A stretch of 64,000 nucleotides of DNA from Micropterix aruncella (GCA_944548615.1 OX155961.1:34199134-34263133), one strand, 5' to 3'; shown: positions 32,421 through 44,036, counted from the first letter of the stretch. Notes: a model not told the origin generated them from the letters alone. Made by a program: numbers and translations.

Positions 32421-34162
32421 ATTTAAAATAAAAGATAAAAGATAACATGAGACAGCAGGGAGTTGCCTTTTAACTGCCAAAGGAATATACAAAAGATGTC
32501 TATTTCTGTGGGTAAGGAATTAAGAAGAGCTATAACCCTTCCCACTGGCCTGTTTACAAAAATATTTGTACGATGGTACGGCACATTAAACAATAGATGC
32601 GATCTCCTCGCTGTGTAATTTACCGGTACGTACAATTCAAACTTCATAGTATCTCTGGCAAATAAATAGTTCCTTGAATTAATTTATATGCAAATATAAT
32701 TAGGGAAATATATCGACCCGTTTCAAGACTGTTGTATCCTACCATTCCTAGCACAAAATCGGACGGAAATAAGTATGGATAAATATTGTACTTCCTACTA
32801 ATATTATAAACGCGAAAGTTTGTTGTATGTCTGGATGTTTGTTACTCTTTCACGCAAAAACTACTGAATGGATTTTGATGAAACTTTACAATAATATAGC
32901 TTACACATCAGAATAACACATAGGCTATAATTTATAAAGATATTGTGTGAATTATCTAAAATATACGATAACTGTCAAGTAAGTAGGAAAAAAATCTAAG
33001 AAATTGACATTCGAAATTTAAATTCTATCCTACTATCCTACTAATGTTATAAACGCGAAGGTTTGTATGTATGTATGGATGTTTGTTACTCTTTCCCGCA
33101 AAAACTACTGAATGGATTTTGATGAAACTTTACAATAATATAGCTTACACATCAGAATAACACATAGGCTATAATTTATAAAGATATTGTGTGAATTATC
33201 TAAAATATACGATAACTGTCAAGTAAGTAGGAAAAAAATCTAAGAAATTGACATTCGAAATTTAAATTCTATCCTACTATCCTACTAATATTATAAACGC
33301 GAAGGTTTGTATGTATGTATGGATGTTTGTTACTCTTTCCCGCAAAAACTACTGAATGGATTTTGATGAAACTTTACAATAATATAGCTTACACATCAGA
33401 ATAACACATAGGCTATCCTACTAATATTATAAACGCGAAAGTTTGTATGTTTGTATGGATGTTTGTTACCTTTTCACGCAAAAACTACAGAATGGATTTT
33501 GATGAAACTTTACAATAATATAGCTTACACATCAGAATAACACATAGGCTATAATTTATAAAGATGTATGGTTTTCTATCATCATTATCACAATTTTCCA
33601 TCACCACGCGGGTGAAACCGCTGGGCGTAGCTAGTTCTGTAATAAATATATCTTAAAATTTTTCTTTGAATACGCTCTACCATCTGAATGTATTTGTTTT
33701 CACTTGTACACTAGATGACCTAGTTATATTCAAGTATGCTACGGACTAAACAATTATATAGTAGAAACATTACATGAATATTATTAAACTGTTTGCATAT
33801 GCGAATAACAAAACCGACCATTTTGCTAGCACGATTGCAAATATTTGTAATGTATGCCAGGTAATTCAACTGCGTATCAAATGTAATTGCCAGGTCCCTC
33901 ACCTCGGTTGACCTTTTTACAATTGACCCGTTTATTGTGTATGGGAAAAAGCAAGGCGTTTTCTTCTTAGTGATGGTTAATACAAAGCACTTGTTAGTGT
34001 TGAATTCCATGTCATTGACAGAGCCCCATCTTGAAAGTGCATCTATATCTTGCTGTAATATTTCCGCTTCTCGGGCATCTGTTATTTGATTTTTTAAAAT
34101 TACGTCATCAGCAAATAGTGCTGGTATTATTAGGGTATTATTAGATGGATTGATAAGCTTAT
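32420..34162 (-). pseudogene. CR1-like LINE, split by Helitron H4
   Basis: Reading the minus strand from 34162: INPSNNT, LFADDVILKNQITD (catalytic FADD at about 34110), LQQDIDALSRWGSVNDMEFN, VRDLAITFDTQLNY, YNCLVRSILEYN and VERIQRKILRYIYY to the edge of the Helitron at 33634. The C-terminus resumes beyond it at 32792: YPYLFPSDFVLGMVGYNSLE, ARRSHLLFNVPYHRTN, RVIALLNSLP. This is the RT palm, thumb and C-terminal tail of a Jockey/CR1-type LINE. It is truncated at the left of the palm by another LINE tail, and contains scattered stops. Confidence 0.85.
32793..33634 (+). mobile_element. Helitron H4 with repeated 5' heads
   Basis: The 5' end TCCTACTAATATTATAAACG occurs four times (32793, 33036, 33280, 33416). 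A single 3' end follows: acgcgggtgaaaccgctggg, then CTAG at 33631-33634 before T. The first three heads are spaced 243 and 244 bases with almost identical sequence. The last unit, 33416-33634, matches the whole 219-bp copy at 40077. No protein encoded. Confidence 0.85.
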
Positions 34163-35172
34163 TTATTTATTTATTTATTTAAGAAATTATTATTATAAAA
34201 CATTGATTTGCTTACAAAAATAACAGGAACCGAATGGCAAAATCTTAACCTTTTGCTTATTTGATTCTTTCACCCAACTGGGACTAGCCCGTTCTAGGGT
34301 GGACAGGACTCTAATATTACAATCAAGTTTGCTTGATTGCTTGATTGCTTACAAATATACAAGTTTTAGTAAAAAGCTAATAGCACTAAATTACCCTAAA
34401 ATGTGGTCTTCAAAATAATAATAATAATATTTTTTTTTAAATATTCAAAGATAATATAATATATAAAATGCAATTCCATTATATAATCGGCAATAATAAA
34501 GTTATATGTGAGAAAAGAAAGAAACAGTCATTTAGTATATTCATATTTAATATATGTTAAGTAATAAAGGATTTAATATAAAAATATCTAGTCAAAAAAG
34601 TACAATTCATTGTCAAAATAATATATAACAACAAAGTCAAATAATTTTTGGTAGTTAGTTCAATGTTAAAATATACTCAACATACACGTTTAAAAATATG
34701 TTAATAATTTGTGCACCTAAGTTTTATTAAACTATTATTTCTAACATTTGATATATGGTTAGTCTGTCATGATTCGATAACCATTTCTTTAATTTATTTT
34801 TGAATTCCCTAAATGTCAAATTCATTTTTATTTCCATATTGATCAGATTATAAAATCTCGGCGCAATGAAAGAGTAATGTCTTTGTCCAAATGACGTTTT
34901 CATTCTGGGTATTATTAAGCTATTTTCTATAACTTGTCTCGTTGTTTTTCGGTTCTGAATTATTCCTAAATTTGAGTTATTATCCAAAAATAGCCTTAAG
35001 AGGGAAGTTTTTAGAAAAAGTTGCCTACAATCAAGGGCTTTAGCTTCTTTATAAAGTTCATTAGTGGGATGGCGATATGGTCTGCGTAGAATAATTTTTA
35101 ATATAAATTTCTGCGCAACTTGCAATGGCTCTAGCGGGGTTTTACCACATCCACCCCAGCTATTTATGTGTA
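34161..35172 (-). pseudogene. LINE C-terminal domain and 3' UTR
   Basis: The minus strand encodes INSWGGCGKTPLEPLQVAQ, RRPYRHPTNELYKEAKALD and a tail of about 130 residues ending at TAA about 34730 (TFREFKNKLKKWLSNHDR). This is the C-terminal end of a CR1/Jockey-like polymerase with the RT itself missing. The 3' UTR runs to a taaataaataaataa tail (34161-34182). The UTR is repeated in plus orientation at 56490-57130 (ctgtccaccctagaacgggc). It is open over its whole C-terminal frame, so comparatively young. Confidence 0.8.
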
Positions 35173-35311
35173 TTTATTAATTCGTTACTCGTTATATAAT
35201 AATCGCTATTAGGCGTGTCTGCGCAGTCGTGCGGTGCAGCGACGCACGTGGGAGATGTCCGTTAGCGGTGCCGCGGAGCTTTGGATTTGTCGTCTGCAAC
35301 GGGAGAACCCG

Positions 35312-35575
35312 GCACCTTAGGATGTTATAACGATATAGATCGTTCTTTCAGCCGCGAAGTGATTACACAGAGACTCAGAGACAACACAGTCCACATTATA
35401 GCTCCGCCAACATGCCCGTAAGAAGCCGACTCCTTACTGCGAGGCACTGGGATGTGAACCCAGCGCGCCAAATTCATGCCCTTACTACCACATTTGGCTG
35501 GATTTCTCCGTCCTCCGGAATGGTCACGGTTTCGAGGTCGCTTGCGCGGCCTCGGTAAATTCCATAACATGATTA
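35312..35575 (+). repeat. Repeat family A, copy 6
   Basis: Gttataacgatatagatcgt, tctttcagccgcgaagtga, agcctc-poor middle, gcgaggcactgggatgtgaa, ggatttctccgtcctccgga, ggtttcgaggtcgcttgcgc follow the family order. Confidence 0.7.
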
Positions 35576-35984
35576 AAGTCCAACTTCCCTGTATAAAATG
35601 ACATACGTTTACAAAATAGTCAACAATGACGTTGCAGCCATTAGAATTCTCTGAGATTAATTTTCGAGTTCAATTAAAAACCGCGAGACAGATGGATTTC
35701 TCACTATAGAAAGCGTTTCCAATCTCTGATTTTACATTTCTTTTCGGAATTAATGGAACCGTTCATTCCTCTTATCCCCCATACCATTCATTCTATATAT
35801 CCTCTTATCTCTATTATAGAAATCCCACTGGCAACAATCCTTTGCAAGGCGCTTACTAGAATTTTGTTAATTCTTTTGTACGCTTCCTGCATGATTGTCG
35901 CTGTGTTCATTTTGCACAGCACTGAACACGTTTAAAACTATTTGCTAAGCTTTTTCGTTCAAGTGTTTATAGAATAGCGGTGCA

Positions 35985-36602
35985 TTGTCACAGGATCTAG
36001 AACAGAGAGGGTTATTTTCTTCTGAAATATTATCGCGAGTTACTTCCCAAGAGCGAGCGAGTTACCTACTGCAATATTTAGTATATTTAGTATATCTTAA
36101 AAACACTCATTCTTTGACAACGGTTTGTGTTGCATACGTACGCTGCCTGCTTGAATTTGCTTCTAATATTTGGTTTCCACAGTATGCTACATACAAGCTG
36201 AGGATTGAGCGTATTCAAAAACGATTTATACGTCATCTAAATTACCGCTTATTTTCCAACGGCTTGTCGTACGCTGAAGGTCTTCAACGCTATGGTTTAG
36301 AGACATCAGAAGACCGACGAGTAGTATCAGATATGTCGTTTCTACATAAAATTGTTCATACTGGGTTGGACAGTCCATACCTCCTGAGTAGGGTGAGCAT
36401 ACGAGCGCCTTCCCGACTAGCACGTGCTCACTCAACTTTTTACGTACCAAGGTTCAACACTAACTATGGTTCCAATTCGTTATTGCCGCGCGTTATGCAT
36501 GCATACAATGTATGCTTTAACGATATTGACATATTTAACCATCAGAATAGTCGATCCTTTGTTAAGGAGGTACGTGAAAAACTGATTATCAGATCGGATT
36601 GA
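35985..36602 (+). pseudogene. LINE C-terminal fragment (CR1/Jockey-like)
   Basis: An open frame of about 200 residues includes VAYVRCLLEFASNIWFPQY, RIERIQKRFIRHLNYRLF, EDRRVVSDMSFLHKIVH and ends SFVKEVREKLIIRSD-TGA. This is the region downstream of the RT thumb in CR1/Jockey-type LINEs. The polymerase core is absent (5' truncation, junction near 36010-36080, where a short ttagtatatttagtatat duplication lies). Beyond the stop come a cacata microsatellite and an aaataaaataaaat tail at 36930-36955. Confidence 0.85.
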
Positions 36603-36639
36603 ATTAGCATGCACAAGCACTTTAAAGCACATTCGCACT

Positions 36640-36735
36640 ACAGATACCCACACCCACATATACATACATACACGCATACACATACATACAAACACACACA
36701 CACATACACACCCACACATACATGCTCTGCGTCAC
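36640..36735. repeat. cacata/cacac microsatellite
   Basis: An almost pure alternation of cacata, cacac and cataca units lies in the 3' UTR of the LINE fragment. Open frames here are artefacts. Confidence 0.9.
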
Positions 36736-37109
36736 ACAAACACACACCAACATCCATACACTCGCCCATAGCGATTTTAATTGTTACTTTTAAATTCTTT
36801 TTGGTTTTCTTTGTATTGTATTGTTTAGCATATTTTGTAATCCTTATATAGCAAATAATATAAAAACATCATTGACTTTACTACTGGTATATATTATGCT
36901 TATACGTATTTTTTTATGCTGTATGTTTTTAACAAAAATAAAATAAAATAAAATATTTGTTACCTACTATAATATGTATCAGTATGTAGGACAGGTAGAT
37001 ACTTCAAAACCTTTATCTTTGGTGGAATAAAGTTCAATATGTTGTGATCGAACCCTGTGGAACGGTCAGTTTGTGTCTATAAAGCGTTTGTTAAAGTGTT
37101 CCGTGCAGA

Positions 37110-37680
37110 TAGAATCGATCTATACAAGGTGAGTTTAAGTGTACTGGCACCTTTGGTGGTTAAATCGGTACGAGAAAATCAGCAACATTTACTAATAATT
37201 TATAATTGTATAACATATTATTGCGAATAAACTATATTCACGATGTTTTACCTACCGCTAGATAGCGTAACGCGTTCAAAGATTCTCAAACTTTTCTTTG
37301 AGAAATGATTTTTTTAATAGAATCGATCTATACAAGTTGAGTTTAAATGTATTCGCACCCGTAGTGGTTAAATCAGTGCTAGCAAATAAGTAACCTTTAA
37401 TAATAATTGAGATTTAAAAAAACAACATTTTACACAAAATCCTTTAAAAAAGTTGGATAAGCGTTGAAGGCGATGCGCCATCTAGCAGTAGGTAAAATAT
37501 AGCGAATTAACTATATTCACGATGTTTTACCTGTAGCTAAGTGGCGTAGCGCGCTCAAAGCTGCTCAAACTTTTTTTTGAGAAATGAAAATTTAAGTTTT
37601 TTTTTACTAAATTTCTATGAAATTTGCTTATTTTCTCCTATTGATTTGCCCACCAAGGGTGCCGGTACATTAAAACTCGA
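37110..37680. repeat. Repeat family D, three units, one inverted
   Basis: Tattcacgatgttttacct, ctagatagcgtaacgcg, ttcaaa..ctcaaactttt at 37235-37310 recurs at 37510-37590, and in reverse at 37449-37504 (gatgcgccatctagcagtag, gtaaaata). Flanking strings gaatcgatctatacaag..gagtttaa are also duplicated (37111, 37321). Confidence 0.75.
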
Positions 37681-37792
37681 AACTTGTTGGGAATCGCTGT
37701 TTATTTTATTGCATTTTAACGAAAATTTGTGAAAAAGGATTTTTATGATCATGAGCGGTAACAAAGAATAAAATAAAATTTTAAGATTTTTT

Positions 37793-37832
37793 AAGCTGAT
37801 TGGAGTACCGCAGTAGGTACTCCAATCAGCTT
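37793..37832. other. Perfect 17-bp hairpin
   Basis: AAGCTGATTGGAGTACC, a 6-base loop GCAGTA, then the exact complement. It lies in otherwise plain AT-rich sequence. Confidence 0.9.
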
Positions 37833-38084
37833 ACAAAGTCTTTCAAAACCACGAATTATACTATACGTACATCGACACAACTATTAGCGACAATAATGCG
37901 CTATTACCATTAGCAGACTTGACTTAATTAATCAACTATATGTTTATCCATGTGACCCCCCCCCCCCCCCTCCCCTTATGACACATTAGAGTTGACCAGT
38001 GAACTTAGTAACAAAATATTTTAAAATGTCATTTGCTATAAAACAATAAGTCTAAATATTAATAGCAAAAAAAACTTTGATAAC

Positions 38085-38260
38085 TGCTGGCGACTTAGAG
38101 GTGTCAACTACAGCGGGCGAACCTGTCACTTCAGAAAGTTTTAACGATAATGATCGTTTTATCTTCCGTGAGGTGAGTGTAGAAGACTTAGAGGCGAGTC
38201 AATCTATCTGTTTTACAATAAATTGCTATTATGCATCAGAGGCCTTGGGGAGGCTCACTT
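38085..38260 (+). repeat. Repeat family A, copy 7 (5' end)
   Basis: Ggtgtcaactacagcgggcg, aacctgtcacttcagaaag, ttttaacgataatgatcgtt, ttccgtgaggtgagtgtag, aagacttagaggcga. Truncated at the ccttgggg block. The short open frame over it is not a gene. Confidence 0.7.
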
Positions 38261-38479
38261 TAGGAAAAAGATACAATGTATATTTATTAATGATTCCATT
38301 TATGGCATTAAGCATTTTGACAATATCGTATTTGAAAATATTTGACTATCTTTATTCTTTTTATTATTGACTATTGTATAATTGTATTTTTTTCCTGGCT
38401 ATTGGCGATTAACTATTATTATCATTACTAAATTGGAAATATTTGTCATTTTTTTTATGATCATTTTTCTGATTTCTGG

Positions 38480-39808
38480 CCCTCGTAAGGCCTGGATCTA
38501 TGACAATTATCTAACGTCACATTTGTCATGGCCCTTTCTTATTTACGATTTTACCAAAACCCAACTGTCCCGTCTAGATGCGCTGGTGACAGCTAGTTTA
38601 AAATCCTGGCTGTCCTTAGCCAAACCAGCTGACCCCTCGACTCTCTTCAGGTCCAAACAAAATTTTGGGCTAGCGCTTAAACTGCCCTCTCTGCTCTACG
38701 CCAACTCCAGAATAACCAAAAATTCGATTCTGTGCAATTCCAAAGATCCGGCAATATTGAAGCACGTAATAAGTGGCCGTAGTGATTCAAATGATCTACA
38801 AGCCCGCGTAGACTTCCACAAAAAGTTCCTTACTGGAATCAGCCAGAATGGCACTGGTCTGGGGTATGGCAGTACAACCACGAGCGACGTGGACTTGAAG
38901 AAGTCTCTTTTGCGGGGAGATTACGACAGCAAGAGTATGGCTCATGCTATTGGCCTTCAATGCCAGAATGATTGGACAACAATTGGGGACTTTTGCATTC
39001 CGCCTCCAATGCACTGGAAGGTAATGCTCTATGACTGGACGCCAGAGATGCTGAAATTTTATTTGAATGCCTTTCAGCATACACTTCCAGACCCCAGTAA
39101 CCTCGCTTCGTTGGAGCTTTGCCGAGGATAGTTCTTGTCCCCTCTGTAGCAATACCCCTTGTACAGCTAGACACATTCTAGCTGGCTGCAAGGTGGCCTT
39201 AGATCAAGGACGGTACACTTACCGCCATGACAAAGTTCTCGCTGTTATTCGCGAGGTAATTAGTCTCTCAGTGGCTCGTGCCAACAAGGGTTTGACAGTA
39301 TCCTCCAAACCCCTAATACAGTTTGTGCGGGATGGCTCTAAAGGCAAAAAACATTTAACTACAAAACCTTTCTCAATAATCGAGAAAGCTACAGATTGGA
39401 TTCTGGAGGTTGATTCGGTCTCTAAGCAGTATAAATTCCCTGAAAGTCTCGGATGCACAGCCCTCCGTCCAGATATAACTCTTTACTCTCTATCTCGGAA
39501 GGTGGCTCTTATTGTAGAATTAACTGTTCCATGGGAATCAAATATCCCAAAAGACCACGAGTACAAATTAAATAAATACCATGATCTTGCAAATGCCGTA
39601 ACCCGGAACGGCTTCACTGTTCACCTTCACGCGGTGGAAGTTGGCGCTCGTGGCCTGCCAGCTAAATCTCTATTTCACCTCTTTAAAGATCTTGGCCTTT
39701 CCAGAAAAATAATCAACTCTTTCTTAGAAAAATTATCTAAAACTGCGATTTGCGCATCTCAAATTCTATGGCTTCGAAGGGGGAGTGAATGGGTGGCAAG
39801 GTGAACGC
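38480..39808 (+). pseudogene. R2/R4-group-like LINE, C-terminal CCHC + endonuclease region
   Basis: A first frame (to 39129) contains KQNFGLALKLPSLLYANS and HWKVMLYDWTPEMLKFYLNA. A frame change near 39100 leads to CPLCSNTPCTARHILAGC (C-x2-C-x8-H-x4-C), then RPDITLYSLSRKVALIVELT, VPWESNIPKDHEYKLNKYHD and VEVGARGLP, ending SEWVAR-TGA at 39802. A CCHC knuckle followed by an RPD...E-x-T-VPWE block is the restriction-enzyme-like endonuclease (PD-(D/E)xK) region of non-LTR elements that lack an AP endonuclease (R2, R4, NeSL, Hero, Utopia groups). The reverse transcriptase is missing. One frameshift is the only clear lesion. Clade within the group is undetermined. Confidence 0.8.
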
Positions 39809-39975
39809 TCACATGTGGCAAGACAGCTGTCCTAAACCTACCACAGCCGGTTCGTAAGTCCGGAATCCACTGCTCACCCCCAGAAGTGTAAAAAAAATAG
39901 TATTATGATGGGCCCGACTCCGGTCGGTGAATTCCATGGCAGCTCCGTTTGTATTTATATATTACTGTCTATATA
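39809..39975 (+). mobile_element. 3' UTR of the R2/R4-like LINE
   Basis: The sequence from catgtggcaagacagctgtc to ccatggcagctccgtttgta is the same as the reverse copy at 1022-1205, which defines the 3' terminus at about gtatttatat. Confidence 0.8.
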
Positions 39976-40076
39976 TTGGTAAAATTATCGAATAATTCTG
40001 ATTGATTATTAGTACGATACGTACGATAGTACGATAGCACGATAGTACATATTATAATTAGAGAATCGCTTGTTTA

Positions 40077-40295
40077 TCCTACTAATATTATAAACGCGAA
40101 AGTTTGTATGTATGTATGGATGTTTGTTACTCTTTCACGCAAAAACTACTGAATGGATTTTGATGAAACTTTACAATAATATAGCTTACACATCAGAATA
40201 ACACATAGGCTATAATTTATAAAGATATATGGTTTTCTATCATCATTATCACAATTTTCCATCACCGCGCGGGTGAAACCGCTGGGCGCATCTAG
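40077..40295 (+). mobile_element. Short Helitron H5 (219 bp)
   Basis: Begins TCCTACTAATATTATAAACG after A and ends ccgcgcgggtgaaaccgc, tgggcgcat, CTAG before T. The GC-rich segment just before CTAG can fold into a hairpin. Nearly identical to the last unit of H4. Confidence 0.88.
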
Positions 40296-40299
40296 TTAT

Positions 40300-40915
40300 A
40301 TATAAACTAGAAAATCTGCGCTTGCGTCCGTCCGTCTTGTATGTATACATACCTTATAATGTAGGTACAAATTCGAGTAGTAATGTTGAATATTTTGTAA
40401 TCCTGCTTTACATTCGTATGAGAGTAGTAATTTTGGTTAATTTTTACTCTACCAAGTGTAGGAACTCCTATCAACTGGTTTAATAATAAATAAAAAATAA
40501 AAATAAAAAATACTAAATAATTTGTAAATTTCATTCGCTTTTAGGTCAACCTTACACGTTACTACAGAAGATGTCAAACAATCTGATGAGGATCAGATTA
40601 TAACGCCCACAAGCAAGCGCCCGCGGATAAAAACTCTCTCATCATTTCTCAAGAAAAAAATAATGTTAACAACCCAAGATGGTTAAAAGCAAATACGGCT
40701 TACATTAAAACATTTCCTGGGGGCAATCATCATAATTCTGCTAAAAACAATATTAAATAAAGATTCTGTAGCAGCGAACCTCGTGAATTATTTCAATGTT
40801 TCTTTGATAGGGGTTTGATGAATGATATTATAACTGGCAATGTACGGCACGCGCAGTAAAATAATCACCACGATTAAATGTTTTCTAAAAATTGCTTCTA
40901 GATAATATGAATAGG
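40300..40915. other. Spacer with a possible coding relic
   Basis: At about 40548-40670 a short frame reads TEDVKQSDEDQ, TSKRPRIKTLSSFLKKK, an acidic-then-basic composition seen in transposase N-termini, but it is too short to assign. Confidence 0.3.
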
Positions 40916-40920
40916 ATAAA

Positions 40921-41049
40921 ACGAATTTACCGCGTGAAGTTTGATATTTCGGCGATGTTGCAACCGCCGTTATCCAGGGTAGACTAGACTACGGCGGTTG
41001 CAACATCGCGGAATCGTAGGGTGCTACAAACTTCACGCGGTAAATTCGT
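40921..41049. other. 129-bp long inverted repeat (foldback)
   Basis: Outer arms ACGAATTTACCGCGTGAAGT (from 40921) and ACTTCACGCGGTAAATTCGT (to 41049) and inner arms CGATGTTGCAACCGCCG / CGGCGGTTGCAACATCG are perfect complements, separated by short mismatched stretches and a 20-base loop. No conserved terminal duplication seen. Confidence 0.9.
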
Positions 41050-42295
41050 CATACCTATCGTATTTATAATGTCAAACAACCGCGATAGTCATCGATTTCA
41101 TATTGCTCCTGGATGTTCAGTGGCATACTGAGCTTCCACCATTGAACAATTACCATATACCACAATTTAACACCAGAGAAAATGTATTTATTGGTCAGAG
41201 GATGCCGATATTGATTTGCGAATTATCCAAATCTGCCGTGCCTCGAAATCATACTTAAAAATAAAGATATTTCTACATTCCAACAAGAATAATAGTATAT
41301 ACACAAATAACCCAGATAAAACCATCAAGATAAAGTCGTTTATGAGTAAGCTAAATGATATATTTTTTTAAGTTAGCATATTTTCAATACCTATCAATCG
41401 CCGCGCAACCACGTATTTTTTCAGCCACGTATGTCAGCTTAGCTGCTGTAGAATGAAATATTACACTTTTAATAAGCTTTCGGTTGATATACGAAAGTGG
41501 CCAAGTATTAAAACAAAACTCGCAAGTGGGTACGAAATTTCTCATTGTTCTTTACTTGTTAATTTTAAGGGTGGGACCTCTTTTTTTCCCCTACTACTTG
41601 GCTAATATCTGTTTCGATGATTCTAAACACCCTCCATTCTGTTCTGTTTTCTGTCATTCTGGCTGTTCTCTTTTATTGCCAACGCTGGGATTGGCGGCTA
41701 TTAAATTATTAATTTAACAGCTCTTGTCGTCGACAAATTTTAATAAATATGTTTTTTACAGTAAGAAAATTTTTGACAACGTGACAGTTAGGCTCGATTA
41801 CGTTTCTTCTACACCTGAACATCTTGCGATTATTGTTCTAGACTTGGACTACTTGTATTGTTTTACTATTGTAACGTAACATTATTGTTTTACTACGTAA
41901 CATTATTGTAATTCATTTGCCCGCCAAATAGCAATTCATATTTTCCTGCTTGCAGTGTTACCACAGCATAGAATCATTTGGAGTCGGATTTCAATATTAT
42001 ATCGCTGTAAACACTCAAGCTACGGACAGCCGCTCGCTTACAAGTACCTACTGAATAAAGAGTCAACTAAACAAGATAAATGTGTTTGATTCTCGCGTTG
42101 CGCTGCCGCCTCGGTGAACCGACATTATTACCAACGTCGCATACTTTGGTCAGTCTCTACATCAGACTAATAGTGCGCGTTAAAGGGATGATATTCATCC
42201 CCCTCAGAATGGTAAACTATTATTACCATATTACTATTGTTTTTATTATCATTTTTTTTGCCAAGCTAATTGCTTGCTAATAAATAATTGCTTGC
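41050..42295. other. Unassigned, with hints of transposon ends
   Basis: An isolated family C end (ggctcgattacgtttcttct, 41792) and an LTR-like stretch (gaataaagagtcaactaa, 42053, then ctgccgcctcggtgaaccga) are the only suggestive items. No gene. Confidence 0.35.
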
Positions 42296-42299
42296 TAAT

Positions 42300-42662
42300 T
42301 TCATAATGGGCCCAAGAAGGTGTACCAATCCAATCAATCTGTGTACAAAATGCCATGTCTCTACGTCCAATATTTCGACGATGATACATGACTAGTGTGT
42401 CCACGGTGGATCGATTTCAGCCACAACCTTCTCAACTCTTGCCATGACGATATGATGCCTGCTTGCCAAATTTCAGCTAAATCTAATTAAGCGTTTGGGC
42501 GCTATCGTAGAGGATTTTACACACAGACAGACGGATAGACACGCATAGAGACTTTAATCTGGAAAAGGGCTCAACATGCATATTTTTGTCTTTATCACGA
42601 AAAAAAATGCCCGGTCACAATACTTTCCTTCCTCGTTGGTTGGTGGGCCGGTAAAGTGAAAT
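42300..42662 (+). mobile_element. Repeat family B, right half
   Basis: Caatatttcgacgatgatac, caaccttctcaactcttgcc, atgatgcctgcttgcc, aaatttcagctaaatc, tttgggcgctatcg, cagacagacgg, actttaatctggaaa and the end ttggtgggccggtaaagtga match 57540-57855. Confidence 0.75.
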
Positions 42663-43159
42663 CATAATATACCTCGATTCGCTGTTAAAAAATCGGGTTC
42701 AGGAAAAGTTAATTTTGGTACATATTTTTAATAGGTAAACGACAAGCGCAACTGGGATGACTTACTAAAATATTACAAACGATACTTTACAACCCTTTTG
42801 AGTTCTTCTATTCTCGTCGCTTTCCTATCTCCAGAAAGGGGAAAAATAAGCAAGCAATTTGTCGTGTCTAAAAAGGTAGGTTGTAGCACTTAACGTTATT
42901 AATTTCGTTTGTGAGTCTGTTTGGACATTTCTGCGCTCCATTGACATTTGAGCTTCTTATTGCCATTTTAGCACTCACTTAGTGAATTCATTTCCTTCAT
43001 TCTTGAGGAAAAATGAGCGATGTTAAAATTATATTTAAATACGGTAAATACTAGGAAGCGAGGAAATAGTACCGTGCGAATTAATTGGAACAAAGAATGT
43101 TTTTCTTCGAAAAGTGCTTTATTGAACATAAACATACAAAAACAGTACTGGTAGTTATA

Positions 43160-43930
43160 CGAGGATCATCCAGAAAGTAAGGTTACAAGGGCTCCTGAGG
43201 TCTTTCTTTTTTATTTCAATGTTGATGCACCTGGGTTGTAGTGGGTGTCCTAACGGTCAGTTTGCTAGGTGTCGCGTATTTGTCGACCATTTCGTTCAAT
43301 CACAGTAAATTAATTCGATGGAGAGGTAGTCGCGCGCTCCCGCGAGATCCGCGCGGTCATCCATTTTTTGATTTTGCAGAACTATAACCGCAGCGAATAT
43401 CCATCGGATGACTGGGGATGAGACGTGGGTTGTAACTGCATGCCACAATCCAGAAGACAATCACTTCAGTGGCGTCATTCATCTTCCTCAGAAGTGATGG
43501 CATCTGTTTTATGGGTCCGTAAGGGGATGCTGTAGGTCGATTATATACCTAAAGGTACTACCATTAATGGCTTACTGTAATACCATAAAAAGAGCAATTC
43601 AAAATCGCAGAAGGGGAATGCTGACCCATTGCGTCATTCTTTTGCATGACAACGCCAGGCCCCACACCGCGCGAGTTTTAAAGGAGCAGCTGACATCGTT
43701 TGCATGGGATATTGTCACCCATTCCCCCTATTCATCTAAGTGTTCGCCTTCGGACTATAACCTTTTCACTAAACTAAAGGAGTGTTTGGGTCGGTAACGT
43801 TTTTACAAAGATCAGGAGGACGAGAAAGCTGTGAAAAAGTGGCAGAGAGAACTGCAACTCTTCCAACATGCTTTTGAGTTCTGTGAACTTGCCACTTTAC
43901 AAGTCTTTGGTTTTTAAATCTAGCAATTGC
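43160..43930 (+). pseudogene. mariner transposase (DD34D), near-complete catalytic half
   Basis: A left terminus-like string gaggatcatccagaaagtaa lies at 43161. One frame carries TGDETWVV (first acid, 43417), LLHDNARPHTA (second, 43648) and CSPSDYNLF (third, 43753); the last two are separated by exactly 34 residues, the mariner DD34D signature. A TGA at 43495 and a TAA at 43795 interrupt it. After the TAA the same frame resumes with RFYKDQEDEKAVKKWQRELQ. The N-terminal helix-turn-helix region is largely missing, and no matching right terminus was found. Confidence 0.85.
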
Positions 43931-44036
43931 ATTTGAAGCGAGCCAGCATCAATTCCAAATGGCTTAATGTTGATCTTATTTGTATTTGTGCTGAGAGGAT
44001 TTACTATGAACGCGAGAGTTACTATGAACGCGAGAA

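Noticed and set aside
36609..36851. Histidine/threonine-rich open frame
   Set aside because: Encoded by a cacata microsatellite in a LINE 3' UTR.
38077..38370. 97-codon frame
   Set aside because: It translates family A copy 7 and AT-rich sequence after it; other copies have no such frame.
38796..39191. Minus-strand 131-codon frame
   Set aside because: Antisense of the R2/R4-like LINE, which has the CCHC and endonuclease motifs on the plus strand.
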